Of a stretch of DNA of 6,771 bases, positions 1-6,133 are shown piece by piece (the first letter of the stretch is position 1; each line of letters begins with the position of its first letter). Below the pieces are notes generated by a model. That model made no database searches and was not told where the DNA came from. It saw nothing but the letters and a program-made list of their open reading frames with translations. Source of the stretch: Gammaproteobacteria bacterium. GTDB taxonomy: Bacteria; Pseudomonadota; Gammaproteobacteria; GRL18. The stretch lies in NCBI GenBank assembly GCA_030632625.1, contig DAOVUK010000181.1, positions 1 to 6,771 of the forward strand, in the 5' to 3' direction. The translations under genes were made by a program, and so were the position numbers.

Positions 1-490
<490 letters not shown>

Positions 491-500
491 TTAATAGTCA

Positions 501-1010
501 CTATTCATTAAACAATCTTTGAATTAACTCACCGCTAAAGCCGCGCTGATATAAAAAGCGGGACTGTCTGCTTTGTTCTTTATAATCTTTTGGGTATTGC
601 TTGCCAAAGCGTTTATTACGTACAGCTTTTATATGCGCCTGCCAGAACTCATAAGAATTATCCAGATAGTCATCGGTTAATTCACTGGAAATTCCGCGAT
701 TCATTAATTCATGACGAATCTTTACCGGACCGGAACCTTTATTGATTCGGGAACGAATAAAACATTCGGTAAATCGACTTTCATCCAGAAGCCTGTCGTC
801 AATTAATTGCTCAAGTACTGTTTCGATAAGCAATTCTAATCGTTTACTTTCAACAGAGGCATCACTATCATCACCCAAAGCATGACGTTTTTTTAGTTTT
901 CGCTTCAGCTTTTGCCGCAACTCATCAATACTATGTTCCCGGCCAACAAGGATATTCATCGCTGCAATTCGAATAGACGCCAATTCTTTTTTTAATGCTT
1001 CATTGTCCAT
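501..1010 (-). CDS. recX: Regulatory protein RecX
   Basis: RecX binds RecA filaments and modulates recombination and the SOS response in the cytoplasm. The 169-residue product has the family's usual length (E. coli RecX is 166). It shows the expected signatures: AMNILVGREHSIDELRQKL (17-35), DDRLLDESRFTECFIRSRIN (71-90), GPVKIRHELMNRGI (94-107), and a C-terminal repeat with RFLYQRGFSGELIQRLF (151-167), consistent with tandem three-helix RecX repeats. The start is ATG at 1010 behind a weak GAG-type ribosome site. The gene sits 49 bp upstream of alaS, as in many gammaproteobacteria. The usual upstream partner recA is absent here: the next gene upstream is a hupE-like membrane protein. A small perfect palindrome (AATAGT-C-ACTATT, 493-505) spans the TAG stop. 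Confidence 0.95.
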   Translation of the reverse strand: MDNEALKKELASIRIAAMNILVGREHSIDELRQKLKRKLKKRHALGDDSDASVESKRLELLIETVLEQLIDDRLLDESRFTECFIRSRINKGSGPVKIRHELMNRGISSELTDDYLDNSYEFWQAHIKAVRNKRFGKQYPKDYKEQSRQSRFLYQRGFSGELIQRLFNE

Positions 1011-1085
1011 GTTAACTCAGTCTATTTATTGCCCATGTTCTGCGATTAACTGACGCCTCAATCGAGGTAAACCAGAACGGCTGGA

Positions 1086-1094
1086 ATTTTAGCA
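1086..1094 (-). promoter_or_regulatory. Candidate extended -10 promoter of recX
   Basis: Read on the minus strand this is TGCTAAAAT, an extended -10 (TGn plus TAAAAT, five of six matches to TATAAT), about 75 bp before the recX start. The upstream -35 region is poor (TAGCAA at an 18-bp spacing). Just downstream, near the expected transcription start, is an inverted repeat CCAG-N5-CTGG (1072-1084) that could be an operator. No clear LexA box (CTGT-N8-ACAG) was seen, although recX is often SOS-controlled. Inferred from sequence only. Confidence 0.4.
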
Positions 1095-1160
1095 TATTAT
1101 TAACTTTAATTGCTAGAAAAGCAGGTCGCGAATAAGAGAAAAACAGGCGGTCAAAGTCAA

Positions 1161-2333
1161 TCAGAGCACGATTCTATCATAAGTCCAATAGAGGCCAATT
1201 ATGGCAATAAATAATGATCCTGGAATCACCACAATCCGCCGATATTGCTGCTCATTCGCCAGTTGCTGACGAAACCAGCAGGCAAGCAGTAAATAAGCAA
1301 GCAGAATAATGGCCACCTGAGCAATTTCAACCCCTACATTAAAACTGATTAAGGCGGTTGCAAAGTCATTTTCCGGCATACCAAAGTCTGATAAAACACT
1401 CGCAAATCCCATTCCATGTAATAAACCAAAGATAAAAACAATGAATAGACGACTTTTATGCAGTCTGGGCGTTAAAATATTTTCTATAGCGATGAAGGCA
1501 ATAGACAGGGCAATTAATGGTTCAACGATATTAGCCGGCAGATCAATAAAGCCATTCATAGAAAGACCAAGAGTAATGGTATGGGCAATAGTAAACATAG
1601 TCACTTGCCATAATAATGGCCTTATGCGGCTGCTGAGAAGAAATATCCCCAGAATAAAAAGGATATGATCCAGACCTTTGGGCAAAATATGCTCAAAACC
1701 GGAAACAATATAAGTTGACACCACTTCGAACGTTGTCTGCTGAGTAAAAACTTCTGTCAAAGAGAATGGCTGGCTGATTTCATCATTTTTCAGCCATTGC
1801 CAGGACGACCAGTGCCATTTTTCATTGACCTCATCCACCTGTCGAACACGAACAGCATTATCGCCAAACCGGGCAGGATAGTACCAGGACAATGATTGTG
1901 CCGAAGTGGCAATCTCCCCAGTCACAATAATCAGACTGATCCTCGGCACTTTGACATAGCCAGGCTCTGGAATAGTGACTTTGCTAATATGCGGCTCAGC
2001 CTGCTGCCCGTCAATAACAAGCTTAACTTGCTGTAAAAATTCTTTTTCAAAGGGGCGAAAAGCCTGACGCAGCTGTTCTGGTGCTAATACACGCAAATCA
2101 TCATAAGCCTGTGCATTGGGTGAGTCTTTGGTATTTTTGTAACGGGCATTAATGCCCGTCAGAAGTGCCTCAATACTGGCACGAATTTCTATCTGGTAGG
2201 TACCATCCGTTTTTACACTAATTTCGACTAAAGCCGGTTTGACAATATCTGCAAGCGCCTGAGCAGACATGAAAGTAGCCATCAGAGTTGAAAAAAATAG
2301 GATAATAGTATAAAAAAAGGATTTGTTTATCAT
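1161..2333 (-). CDS. HupE/UreJ_2-family membrane protein with periplasmic domain
   Basis: The product is 390 residues. A signal peptide (residues 1-28, hydrophobic core then AQALA before D29) leads into an extracytoplasmic domain to about residue 205. A polytopic membrane domain of about six or seven segments follows (206-388). The membrane part carries the HupE/UreJ_2 signatures: GFEHILPKGLDHILF (212-226), FTIAHTITL (247-255), EPLIALSIAFIAIEN (271-285), LLHGMGFASVL (304-314) and FNVGVEIAQ (331-339). Conserved His, Asp and Glu in the membrane (H215, D222, H223, H251, E271, H306, E336) fit metal binding. HupE/UreJ relatives are linked to nickel or cobalt handling, but the substrate of this two-domain subgroup is not established and no nickel-enzyme gene is nearby. 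No good Shine-Dalgarno precedes the ATG at 2333; the signal peptide supports this start. A structured segment (2371-2451) lies in the probable 5' leader. Confidence 0.85.
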   Translation of the reverse strand: MINKSFFYTIILFFSTLMATFMSAQALADIVKPALVEISVKTDGTYQIEIRASIEALLTGINARYKNTKDSPNAQAYDDLRVLAPEQLRQAFRPFEKEFLQQVKLVIDGQQAEPHISKVTIPEPGYVKVPRISLIIVTGEIATSAQSLSWYYPARFGDNAVRVRQVDEVNEKWHWSSWQWLKNDEISQPFSLTEVFTQQTTFEVVSTYIVSGFEHILPKGLDHILFILGIFLLSSRIRPLLWQVTMFTIAHTITLGLSMNGFIDLPANIVEPLIALSIAFIAIENILTPRLHKSRLFIVFIFGLLHGMGFASVLSDFGMPENDFATALISFNVGVEIAQVAIILLAYLLLACWFRQQLANEQQYRRIVVIPGSLFIAIIGLYWTYDRIVL

Positions 2334-2370
2334 AAAAACAACTTAAGTAAAGATAGAATTACATTGAAAA

Positions 2371-2451
2371 AGTCTCTACGCCCTGGCAGACGCATGGAAA
2401 CCTATGCCTATAGTCGGGTTAATTAATCCTGCAAGCACTCCTACAGAGACT
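2371..2451. repeat. Structured inverted-repeat segment upstream of the hupE-like gene
   Basis: A perfect 7-bp closing stem (AGTCTCT at 2371-2377, AGAGACT at 2445-2451) encloses about 67 bases holding further foldable pieces. On the minus strand these are CTGTA/TGCAG around an 8-base loop and GCATAGG-TTT-CC-ATGC with one bulge. The interior also has the palindrome TTAATTAA. On the minus strand the closing stem is followed at once by TTTTTC, so it could act in the hupE-like leader, ending 37 bases before the start codon. The motif TGTAGGAGTGCTTGCAGG also resembles a degenerate REP unit. It did not match any riboswitch consensus compared by eye (cobalamin, NiCo, Moco, c-di-GMP-I, TPP). Its nature is open: a leader RNA or a decayed repeat element. 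Confidence 0.4.
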
Positions 2452-2511
2452 CATGGGACATGAACATTTCAAATAGTTAACACAAAACAACAAAACTTGT
2501 AAGTTAACAGG

Positions 2512-2526
2512 TGTGATTTAGTCACA
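2512..2526. promoter_or_regulatory. Palindromic operator-like site TGTGA-N5-TCACA
   Basis: A perfect 5-bp inverted repeat with odd spacing lies about 180 bp upstream of the hupE-like start. It is flanked on the hupE side by two GTTAAC palindromes (2476-2481 and 2503-2508) 27 bp apart. The arms equal the CRP half-sites, but the spacer is five rather than six bases, so a regulator cannot be named. It could control the hupE-like gene. Confidence 0.25.
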
Positions 2527-2562
2527 AATAACTTAATATTTTCACTGTTTATATAAAATAAA

Positions 2563-2596
2563 ATAGTATAATATTAAAAAAGACAAATTATACTAT
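2563..2596. repeat. AT-rich perfect inverted repeat (10-bp arms, 14-bp loop)
   Basis: ATAGTATAAT (2563-2572) is exactly mirrored by ATTATACTAT (2587-2596). Each arm carries a TATAAT hexamer reading outward on opposite strands, yet neither has a convincing -35 at the proper distance. It lies just upstream of the soxB fragment, inside a very AT-rich stretch. It may be a regulatory palindrome, a cruciform-prone site or the end of a lost element. Confidence 0.35.
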
Positions 2597-2653
2597 AAAA
2601 ACACCATTACAATTCAAAAAAACTCTCAGACCAGAGGTTGTTTTACGCCGCAC

Positions 2654-2819
2654 ATAGGTGTTACTGATAATCTGTTCGATCCTGATCCTTATCTGCAATC
2701 CGGTGGTGATATGGTTCGTCTGGGAGGTATGGATTATACCATTGATCCAGGTAAGAAATCATACGAGCAGATCACTGATGCCCGACTGGATAATGACCAT
2801 TTAATTGAAGCGGATTGAT
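2654..2819 (+). pseudogene. soxB: soxB internal fragment (thiosulfohydrolase remnant)
   Basis: About 54 codons read in one frame and end at TGA 2817-2819. They contain DNLFDPDPYLQSGGDMVRLG followed by GMDYTIDP and ITDARLDNDHLIEAD. This matches, from memory, the C-terminal 5'-nucleotidase-like domain of SoxB, the dimanganese thiosulfohydrolase of the periplasmic Sox complex (full length about 560 residues). The frame stays open upstream to 2579, but that part has no SoxB character and no start codon. In intact SoxB the EAD motif is followed by K-[TS]-Y and roughly 40-50 further residues, which are missing here. The fragment is therefore truncated at both ends and presumably non-functional. Codon content is still coding-like and more GC-rich than its flanks, so the loss may be recent. 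An intact copy could exist elsewhere in the genome. Confidence 0.75.
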
Positions 2820-2856
2820 CAAGTCAGCTTTGAATTTTTTGCAAAAAGAGAAAATA

Positions 2857-2930
2857 AAATGACATAGAGCTTCCCCCTTTTTCGCCTCAGGGCGCCTACT
2901 TTTGGTAAAGGGGGAAGCCTTACGTCATTT
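2857..2930. repeat. 74-bp imperfect palindrome, MITE/REP-like
   Basis: The outer arms AAATGAC (2857-2863) and GTCATTT (2924-2930) and the inner arms GCTTCCCCCTTT (2869-2880) and AAAGGGGGAAGC (2907-2918) pair perfectly. They are separated by symmetric 5-base internal loops, giving 21 matches in each 24-base arm. The centre holds a small hairpin CGCC-TCAG-GGCG (2883-2894). The GC-rich core stands out from the AT-rich surroundings. It starts 37 bp after the soxB fragment. The form suits a miniature inverted-repeat element or a bidirectional terminator; no clear target duplication flanks it. Confidence 0.65.
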
Positions 2931-3144
2931 AACTTCCAGTTTGTACCAAAAAATAGAATTATAATTTTATTATAAATGACAGCTTTTTAGAAATTATTCA
3001 AAAATATATTTTACTTACAAAATAGCAGTTATGGGTCGAATTTCTGCCATTTTTATGTGGCTGAATGTTGAATGTTTCTTCGATATGAAATTGCAGCTTT
3101 CCAACATTGCAGGTTTACAAAGAGCAAATCCATTTACCCCATGT
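2931..3144. other. Intergenic stretch without a recognisable gene
   Basis: This AT-rich DNA lies between the 74-bp palindrome and the chemoreceptor terminator. The open frames here have no recognisable protein signature and no ribosome site. Short internal duplications are visible, such as tandem GAATGTT near 3063-3076 and two near-copies of ATTGCAG[CG]TTT near 3089-3116, which suggests degenerate repeat DNA. No function is proposed. Confidence 0.4.
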
Positions 3145-3177
3145 AAAAAAAGTCGATTGGCTTATATCCCAATCGAC
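3145..3177 (-). terminator. Rho-independent terminator of the chemoreceptor operon
   Basis: On the minus strand a 9-bp perfect stem (GTCGATTGG/CCAATCGAC, arms at 3169-3177 and 3152-3160) with an 8-base loop is followed by seven T residues (3145-3151). It begins 3 bases after the chemoreceptor stop codon, the classic intrinsic terminator position. Confidence 0.92.
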
Positions 3178-3180
3178 AAA

Positions 3181-4683
3181 TCAAAACAAATTAACTGCGC
3201 CCTGTTTCTCTGATGTCGATTCAAACTGTTTTTTCTGCATAACAAGTTCATCGATCAAAGCCACAACCTCTGCACTGCTTGCTTCGGTTAATTTAAAGTA
3301 TTCCATTATTTGTTTCTGTAACTGCCTGTTTTTCTGCCATTCATTCTGCTGCACAATATCCAGAATTTGGTGAACATTATGATGCACCCCATTATGGGGC
3401 TCCTGTAATTGCTGATAAGCAGGCAGATGATTATATTGAGCACCACCGGTATCATCAAGCAGCCACTTGCCAAAGCGACAATTCTGCTCATTGACTTCAA
3501 CATCCCGTGCTTCCTGAGACTTGCGGCCTGATTCTAGTGTTCGATAGGCTTTTTGTACATAAACAACATGATCAAGTTTAGCTAATGCAGCAAAACTCAC
3601 CAGTTTGGCATGACTGACAACCCCCAGAGTACTTTGTGAAATTTCGGAAAAGTGCGCAAATTTATGTTCAAACTCATTAATCACCTGATACGATTCATCA
3701 GAAAGTTCATTCATTTTTTCTGTATCATTAAAAATAGTGGTACTGGAATCAACCAGTTGTTTAATAATACGGGAGATGTTATCAGTTGCCTCCTTGGTAT
3801 CAACTGCCAGATTTCTCACTTCATCTGCAACCACCGCAAAACCTCGACCGGCTTCGCCAGCTCTGGCTGCTTCAATGGCTGCATTTAACGCCAGTAAATT
3901 GGTCTTATCTGCCACTCCTGCAATAAAACTGGTTACTTCAGTAATTTCATTACTGGCCTGGTTCAGAATTTGTGTTGAACCACGCATAGTTTGTATAGAA
4001 GTAATCAGTTGACTGATATTATTTAATACTTTTTTTACTGTCTGTTCACTTGCCTGTGCAGTTTGAGCAGATTCCGAAGCTGAGGATTCAACGCCTGACA
4101 TTTCAGTTGCAATAACTTGCAGATCAGCCTGGTTTTTCTTCAAATTGTCCAGCAGGTTGAGATTTCTCATAGAATCCAGTTCAAATAACATTTCATCCTT
4201 TTGTTTCTGCCAGAAACTATTTTCCATTTCTGTTACGGTATTATCAATATTGATGAGTGATTTTTGTAAAGCACCATGCAGTCCTACCGGCAAAGTGCTT
4301 CTATAAAATTTTCCTTTCCAGATATAACCAAAAACGGTATCAACTTCTCTGAGAAGCGTTTCCATTTGATCTAGAGTATCATTGATAGACTCAGCAATAA
4401 TATTAACTGAGGCATTGTTAGAATAATCAATTGGAAAAATACGATCCTCCAGATTCCCTTCTGTCATATTCTTTGTCACTCTTAAAATGGCAGCTTCCAC
4501 ATCCCGAGTATAATGATATTGCCTGTATTGTAGAAAAAGTGAGATGCAGGCAACAACCAGCACAATAATAAAAACAGCATCAATCCCATAGCGAATCATT
4601 GCATAAACCGGAGTAATCATAAGCAGCACAGCAATAAGCCTCATCAGGCTCAATGCACTAAAGTGAGAGAGCAAATTGGTCAT
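3181..4683 (-). CDS. Membrane chemoreceptor with C-terminal CZB domain (CetA-like transducer)
   Basis: This methyl-accepting chemotaxis protein would signal to CheA/CheW at the membrane. From the ATG at 4683 it has 500 residues. Two adjacent hydrophobic segments (about 13-28 and 35-52) have almost no periplasmic loop, so there is no external ligand domain. HAMP-like stretches follow (about 53-150, including [11 protein letters not shown]). The conserved MCP hairpin tip is near 249-293 ([33 protein letters not shown]). A CZB zinc-binding domain occupies about 360-445 and shows the four ligands His372 (LDHVVYV), Cys402 (NCRFGKWL), His430 and His434 (EPHNGVHH). CZB domains bind zinc and are tied to zinc or oxidant (HOCl) sensing in other receptors. 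A longer frame starting with TTG at 4704 is possible, but AGGAG (4690-4694) six bases before the ATG decides the start. It overlaps the upstream PAS gene by 26 bp, implying coupled translation and a shared pathway. Confidence 0.93.
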   Translation of the reverse strand: MTNLLSHFSALSLMRLIAVLLMITPVYAMIRYGIDAVFIIVLVVACISLFLQYRQYHYTRDVEAAILRVTKNMTEGNLEDRIFPIDYSNNASVNIIAESINDTLDQMETLLREVDTVFGYIWKGKFYRSTLPVGLHGALQKSLINIDNTVTEMENSFWQKQKDEMLFELDSMRNLNLLDNLKKNQADLQVIATEMSGVESSASESAQTAQASEQTVKKVLNNISQLITSIQTMRGSTQILNQASNEITEVTSFIAGVADKTNLLALNAAIEAARAGEAGRGFAVVADEVRNLAVDTKEATDNISRIIKQLVDSSTTIFNDTEKMNELSDESYQVINEFEHKFAHFSEISQSTLGVVSHAKLVSFAALAKLDHVVYVQKAYRTLESGRKSQEARDVEVNEQNCRFGKWLLDDTGGAQYNHLPAYQQLQEPHNGVHHNVHQILDIVQQNEWQKNRQLQKQIMEYFKLTEASSAEVVALIDELVMQKKQFESTSEKQGAVNLF

Positions 4684-5176
4684 AGTCGACTCCTGATGGT
4701 ACAAATTTATCTAATAAAATAGTCATTGATGCCTCAATGGCATCTTTCGCACCGGCATTTTTTTCAGTTGCGAGCATTTCCTTATAAAGAGGAATAATGA
4801 CATTCAATGCTTGTTGAGAGGCTTTACGCCTCACCGAATAAAAACCGATATTATTGTTATTATTATTGTAGCTTGGCGTCACATTAGCGAAGACCCAGTA
4901 AAAGCTGCCGTCTTTTGACATATTTTTTACATAGCCATTGAATTCATTTCCGGACTTAATCGCCTCCCACAACAAATGAAACACCGCTCTTGGCATTTCC
5001 GGGTGACGCACAATATTATGCTGTTTATTTAAAATTTCCTTTTGGCTATAACCGGAAAATTCAACAAAAATTTTATTTGCATAGATTATCCGACCTTGTA
5101 AATCTGTTTTCGAAACAATGAAATCATTATCCCGCATAATAATTTCTTTTTGCGTTGGTTGAATTTTGTTCTTCAT
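4658..5176 (-). CDS. Aer-like PAS sensor protein (CetB-like)
   Basis: A soluble 172-residue protein made of one PAS domain (about 15-120) and a short helical tail, with no membrane segment. It closely resembles the N-terminal FAD-binding PAS domain of the E. coli redox/oxygen-taxis receptor Aer: [20 protein letters not shown] (24-43), [13 protein letters not shown] (54-66), Trp70, [19 protein letters not shown] (81-99). Arg57, His58 and Trp70, at positions linked to FAD binding in Aer, are kept, so flavin-based redox sensing is likely. The tail (about 121-172) may correspond to the Aer F1 linker. In Aer the PAS and MCP parts are one chain; here they are two overlapping genes, as in Campylobacter CetB/CetA. 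A run of six Asn (104-109) fills a loop late in the PAS domain. The start is ATG 5176 behind GAGG (5183-5186); a TTG at 5188 is the weaker alternative. It is divergent from the downstream antitoxin gene. Confidence 0.9.
   Translation of the reverse strand: MKNKIQPTQKEIIMRDNDFIVSKTDLQGRIIYANKIFVEFSGYSQKEILNKQHNIVRHPEMPRAVFHLLWEAIKSGNEFNGYVKNMSKDGSFYWVFANVTPSYNNNNNNIGFYSVRRKASQQALNVIIPLYKEMLATEKNAGAKDAIEASMTILLDKFVPSGVDYDQFALSL
4690..4694 (-). promoter_or_regulatory. Shine-Dalgarno AGGAG of the chemoreceptor gene
   Basis: AGGAG sits six bases before the ATG at 4683, inside the 3' end of the PAS gene. It favours that ATG over the in-frame TTG at 4704, which would lie upstream of this site. Confidence 0.8.
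4850..4867 (-). repeat. AAT trinucleotide repeat encoding six Asn
   Basis: On the minus strand there are three AAT, one AAC and two AAT codons in a row within the PAS coding sequence (residues 104-109). E. coli Aer has a short turn, about VREGK, at this point, so the repeat sits in a probably exposed loop. Unit-length slippage would keep the frame and change only loop length. Confidence 0.85.
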
Positions 5177-5182
5177 TAATAT

Positions 5183-5186
5183 CCTC
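5183..5186 (-). promoter_or_regulatory. Shine-Dalgarno GAGG of the PAS gene
   Basis: GAGG on the minus strand lies six bases before the ATG at 5176 and decides that start over the overlapping TTG at 5188. The 5177-5339 gap is shared with the divergent antitoxin gene. No convincing sigma-28 (flagellar class) promoter was found in it. Confidence 0.7.
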
Positions 5187-5278
5187 AATCACACTATTTT
5201 TTCTTGCTTATCTTTTTTAGTCGACCATTCGAGAAAAAACATTAGCCTGTTGAGTATAGTTCATAAGTTGATATAAAG

Positions 5279-5317
5279 TTGTATAAATCTATTGTAGTGA
5301 TATACTATATAGATATC
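5279..5317 (+). promoter_or_regulatory. Promoter and operator of the vapBC-like module
   Basis: A -35-like TTGTAT (5279-5284) is followed after 16 bp by TATACT (5301-5306), preceded by TGA, giving an extended -10. An inverted repeat GATAT-N9-ATATC (5299-5303 and 5313-5317) covers the -10 and the expected transcription start. That placement suits autorepression by the ribbon-helix-helix antitoxin, as is common for toxin-antitoxin operons. Inferred from sequence only. Confidence 0.5.
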
Positions 5318-5339
5318 TTATATGGAAAGTAGTGATATT

Positions 5340-5552
5340 ATGAAAACATTAATTGATATACCCGATCGTCAAATAAATTCATTATCTGAATTATGTGATA
5401 AATTCAGTATTTCCAGGGCTGAAGCGATTCGTAGAGCGATTGACTTGTTTGTTACAAGTAACAAACAATCACAAGTTGATGTCTTTGGAGCATGGAAAAA
5501 AACAGGAGATGATGGACTAAGTTATCAAAAACAACTTAGGGATGAATGGTGA
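5340..5552 (+). CDS. Ribbon-helix-helix antitoxin (VapB-like partner of PIN toxin)
   Basis: A 70-residue protein with a CopG/RHH DNA-binding fold: beta strand KTLIDIPD (2-9), first helix around 11-22, then SISRAEAIRRAIDLFV (23-38) as the second helix. The C-terminal part (about 45-70, FGAWKKTGDDGLSYQKQLRDEW) would wrap the toxin. The role expected from the family is to neutralise the downstream PIN toxin by direct binding and to repress the operon. I chose ATG 5340, giving a start one residue before the first strand, with GGAAAG about ten bases upstream. ATG 5322 would add six residues and has no ribosome site. The stop overlaps the toxin start by 7 bp, typical of translational coupling in these pairs. 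Confidence 0.85.
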   Translation: MKTLIDIPDRQINSLSELCDKFSISRAEAIRRAIDLFVTSNKQSQVDVFGAWKKTGDDGLSYQKQLRDEW

Positions 5553-5914
5553 AGGCTTTATTTGATACTTGCATTCTAATTGATTACCTTAATGGCATTC
5601 AATCGGCTAAAGATGAAATTGACTTATTTAAAGATAAAGCAATCAGTACAATTACATGGATGGAAGTAATGGTTGGTGGTGATAAAAATCCTGATATACC
5701 GATTGAACAATGGCTATCTCAAACTTTTACCACTATCATCCTGGATCAACCGATTAGCATTAAAGCAGTTGAAATAAGGAAAAACAATAAAATTAAACTG
5801 CCAGATGCAATAATACATGCAACAGCAATAGTTCATGATAGATTGCTGATCACTAGAAACACTAAAGATTTTTCAGAATCAGATCCTGCCGTCAGAATTC
5901 CTTATATCATTTAA
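5546..5914 (+). CDS. vapC: VapC-type PIN-domain toxin ribonuclease
   Basis: A 122-residue PIN-domain protein, likely a Mg-dependent endoribonuclease of a type II toxin-antitoxin system. Its acidic centre is visible: Asp7 (LFDTCILIDYL), Glu40 (TWMEVMVG), Asp87 (KLPDAIIHATA) and Asp108 (TRNTKDF). Length and order match VapC, so the protein appears intact and potentially active. VapC family members cleave initiator tRNA or other specific RNAs; the target here cannot be read from sequence. The ATG overlaps the antitoxin stop by 7 bp, with AGGG five bases before it. The 3' end overlaps by 8 bp the frame of a transposase remnant on the other strand, so the module appears joined directly to an old mobile element. 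Confidence 0.9.
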   Translation: MVKALFDTCILIDYLNGIQSAKDEIDLFKDKAISTITWMEVMVGGDKNPDIPIEQWLSQTFTTIILDQPISIKAVEIRKNNKIKLPDAIIHATAIVHDRLLITRNTKDFSESDPAVRIPYII

Positions 5915-6089
5915 CATCATGATCCTCAAGCAGGCCACTACGCTTGAAACTTTTGAGTACTCGCAGAAGAACACGCTCCTGAACAGCCTGAATATCTTCT
6001 TCGGTAAGAGTGGATAGCTTATGAAATATTATCTGACTGTCGGAATCTTTTATAAACACACCTTCGATGATCGTCCCCTTTCTCCTCAA
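5907..6089 (-). pseudogene. IS91-family transposase remnant
   Basis: The frame gives 60 residues, of which about 7-60 resemble the central part of IS91-type (Y2 rolling-circle, 'putative transposase') proteins as recalled. These show a ...VDGVF... segment, then IIFH, then VQ-x-x-[VL]-x-x-R-[VI]-L-[KR]-x-F-x-x-x-GLL-E-x-x-D-x-K. Here they appear as IIEGVF, QIIFH and VQERVLLRVLKSFKRSGLLE with DHDVK. The full family protein is several hundred residues long; the zinc-binding N-terminus and the tyrosine-containing C-terminal part are missing. There is no ATG, only a TTG at 6089. The similarity stops at the TGA formed where the sequence meets the vapC tail. It is a fragment with no expected activity. 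Confidence 0.7.
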
Positions 6090-6133
6090 TTAAATGAAAG
6101 TGTATAAGAGTTAAAATGGGTTTTGAAATAGTC

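Noticed and set aside
1011..1160. recA remnant or LexA box before recX
   Set aside because: No RecA-like reading frame and no CTGT-N8-ACAG were visible on either strand.
1441..1668. Plus-strand 75-codon open frame
   Set aside because: It is entirely antisense to the well-supported membrane domain of the hupE-like gene.
2371..2451. tRNA gene
   Set aside because: The 7-bp closing stem and length suggested a tRNA, but there is no T-loop GTTCRA motif, no D-loop GG pattern and no CCA end on either strand.
2512..2526. Canonical CRP binding site
   Set aside because: The arms TGTGA and TCACA fit, but the spacer is five bases instead of the required six, so only a generic operator-like palindrome is listed.
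2857..2933. Integron attC site
   Set aside because: An ATTTAAC resembling RYYYAAC occurs at the right edge, but it faces the wrong way and there is no matching GTTRRRY partner at the left edge.
3031..3373. Plus-strand open frames of 60 and 88 codons
   Set aside because: They overlap the terminator and the 3' part of the chemoreceptor gene, have no ribosome sites and show no protein family character.
3652..4012. Plus-strand open frames inside the MCP signalling region
   Set aside because: They are shadows of the strongly conserved MCP coding sequence in other frames.
5214..5238. Hairpin TCGA-CCAT-TCGA flanked by T and A runs
   Set aside because: It resembles a bidirectional terminator, but it lies between two divergent genes where none is expected, and its stem is only four bases plus A-T pairs.
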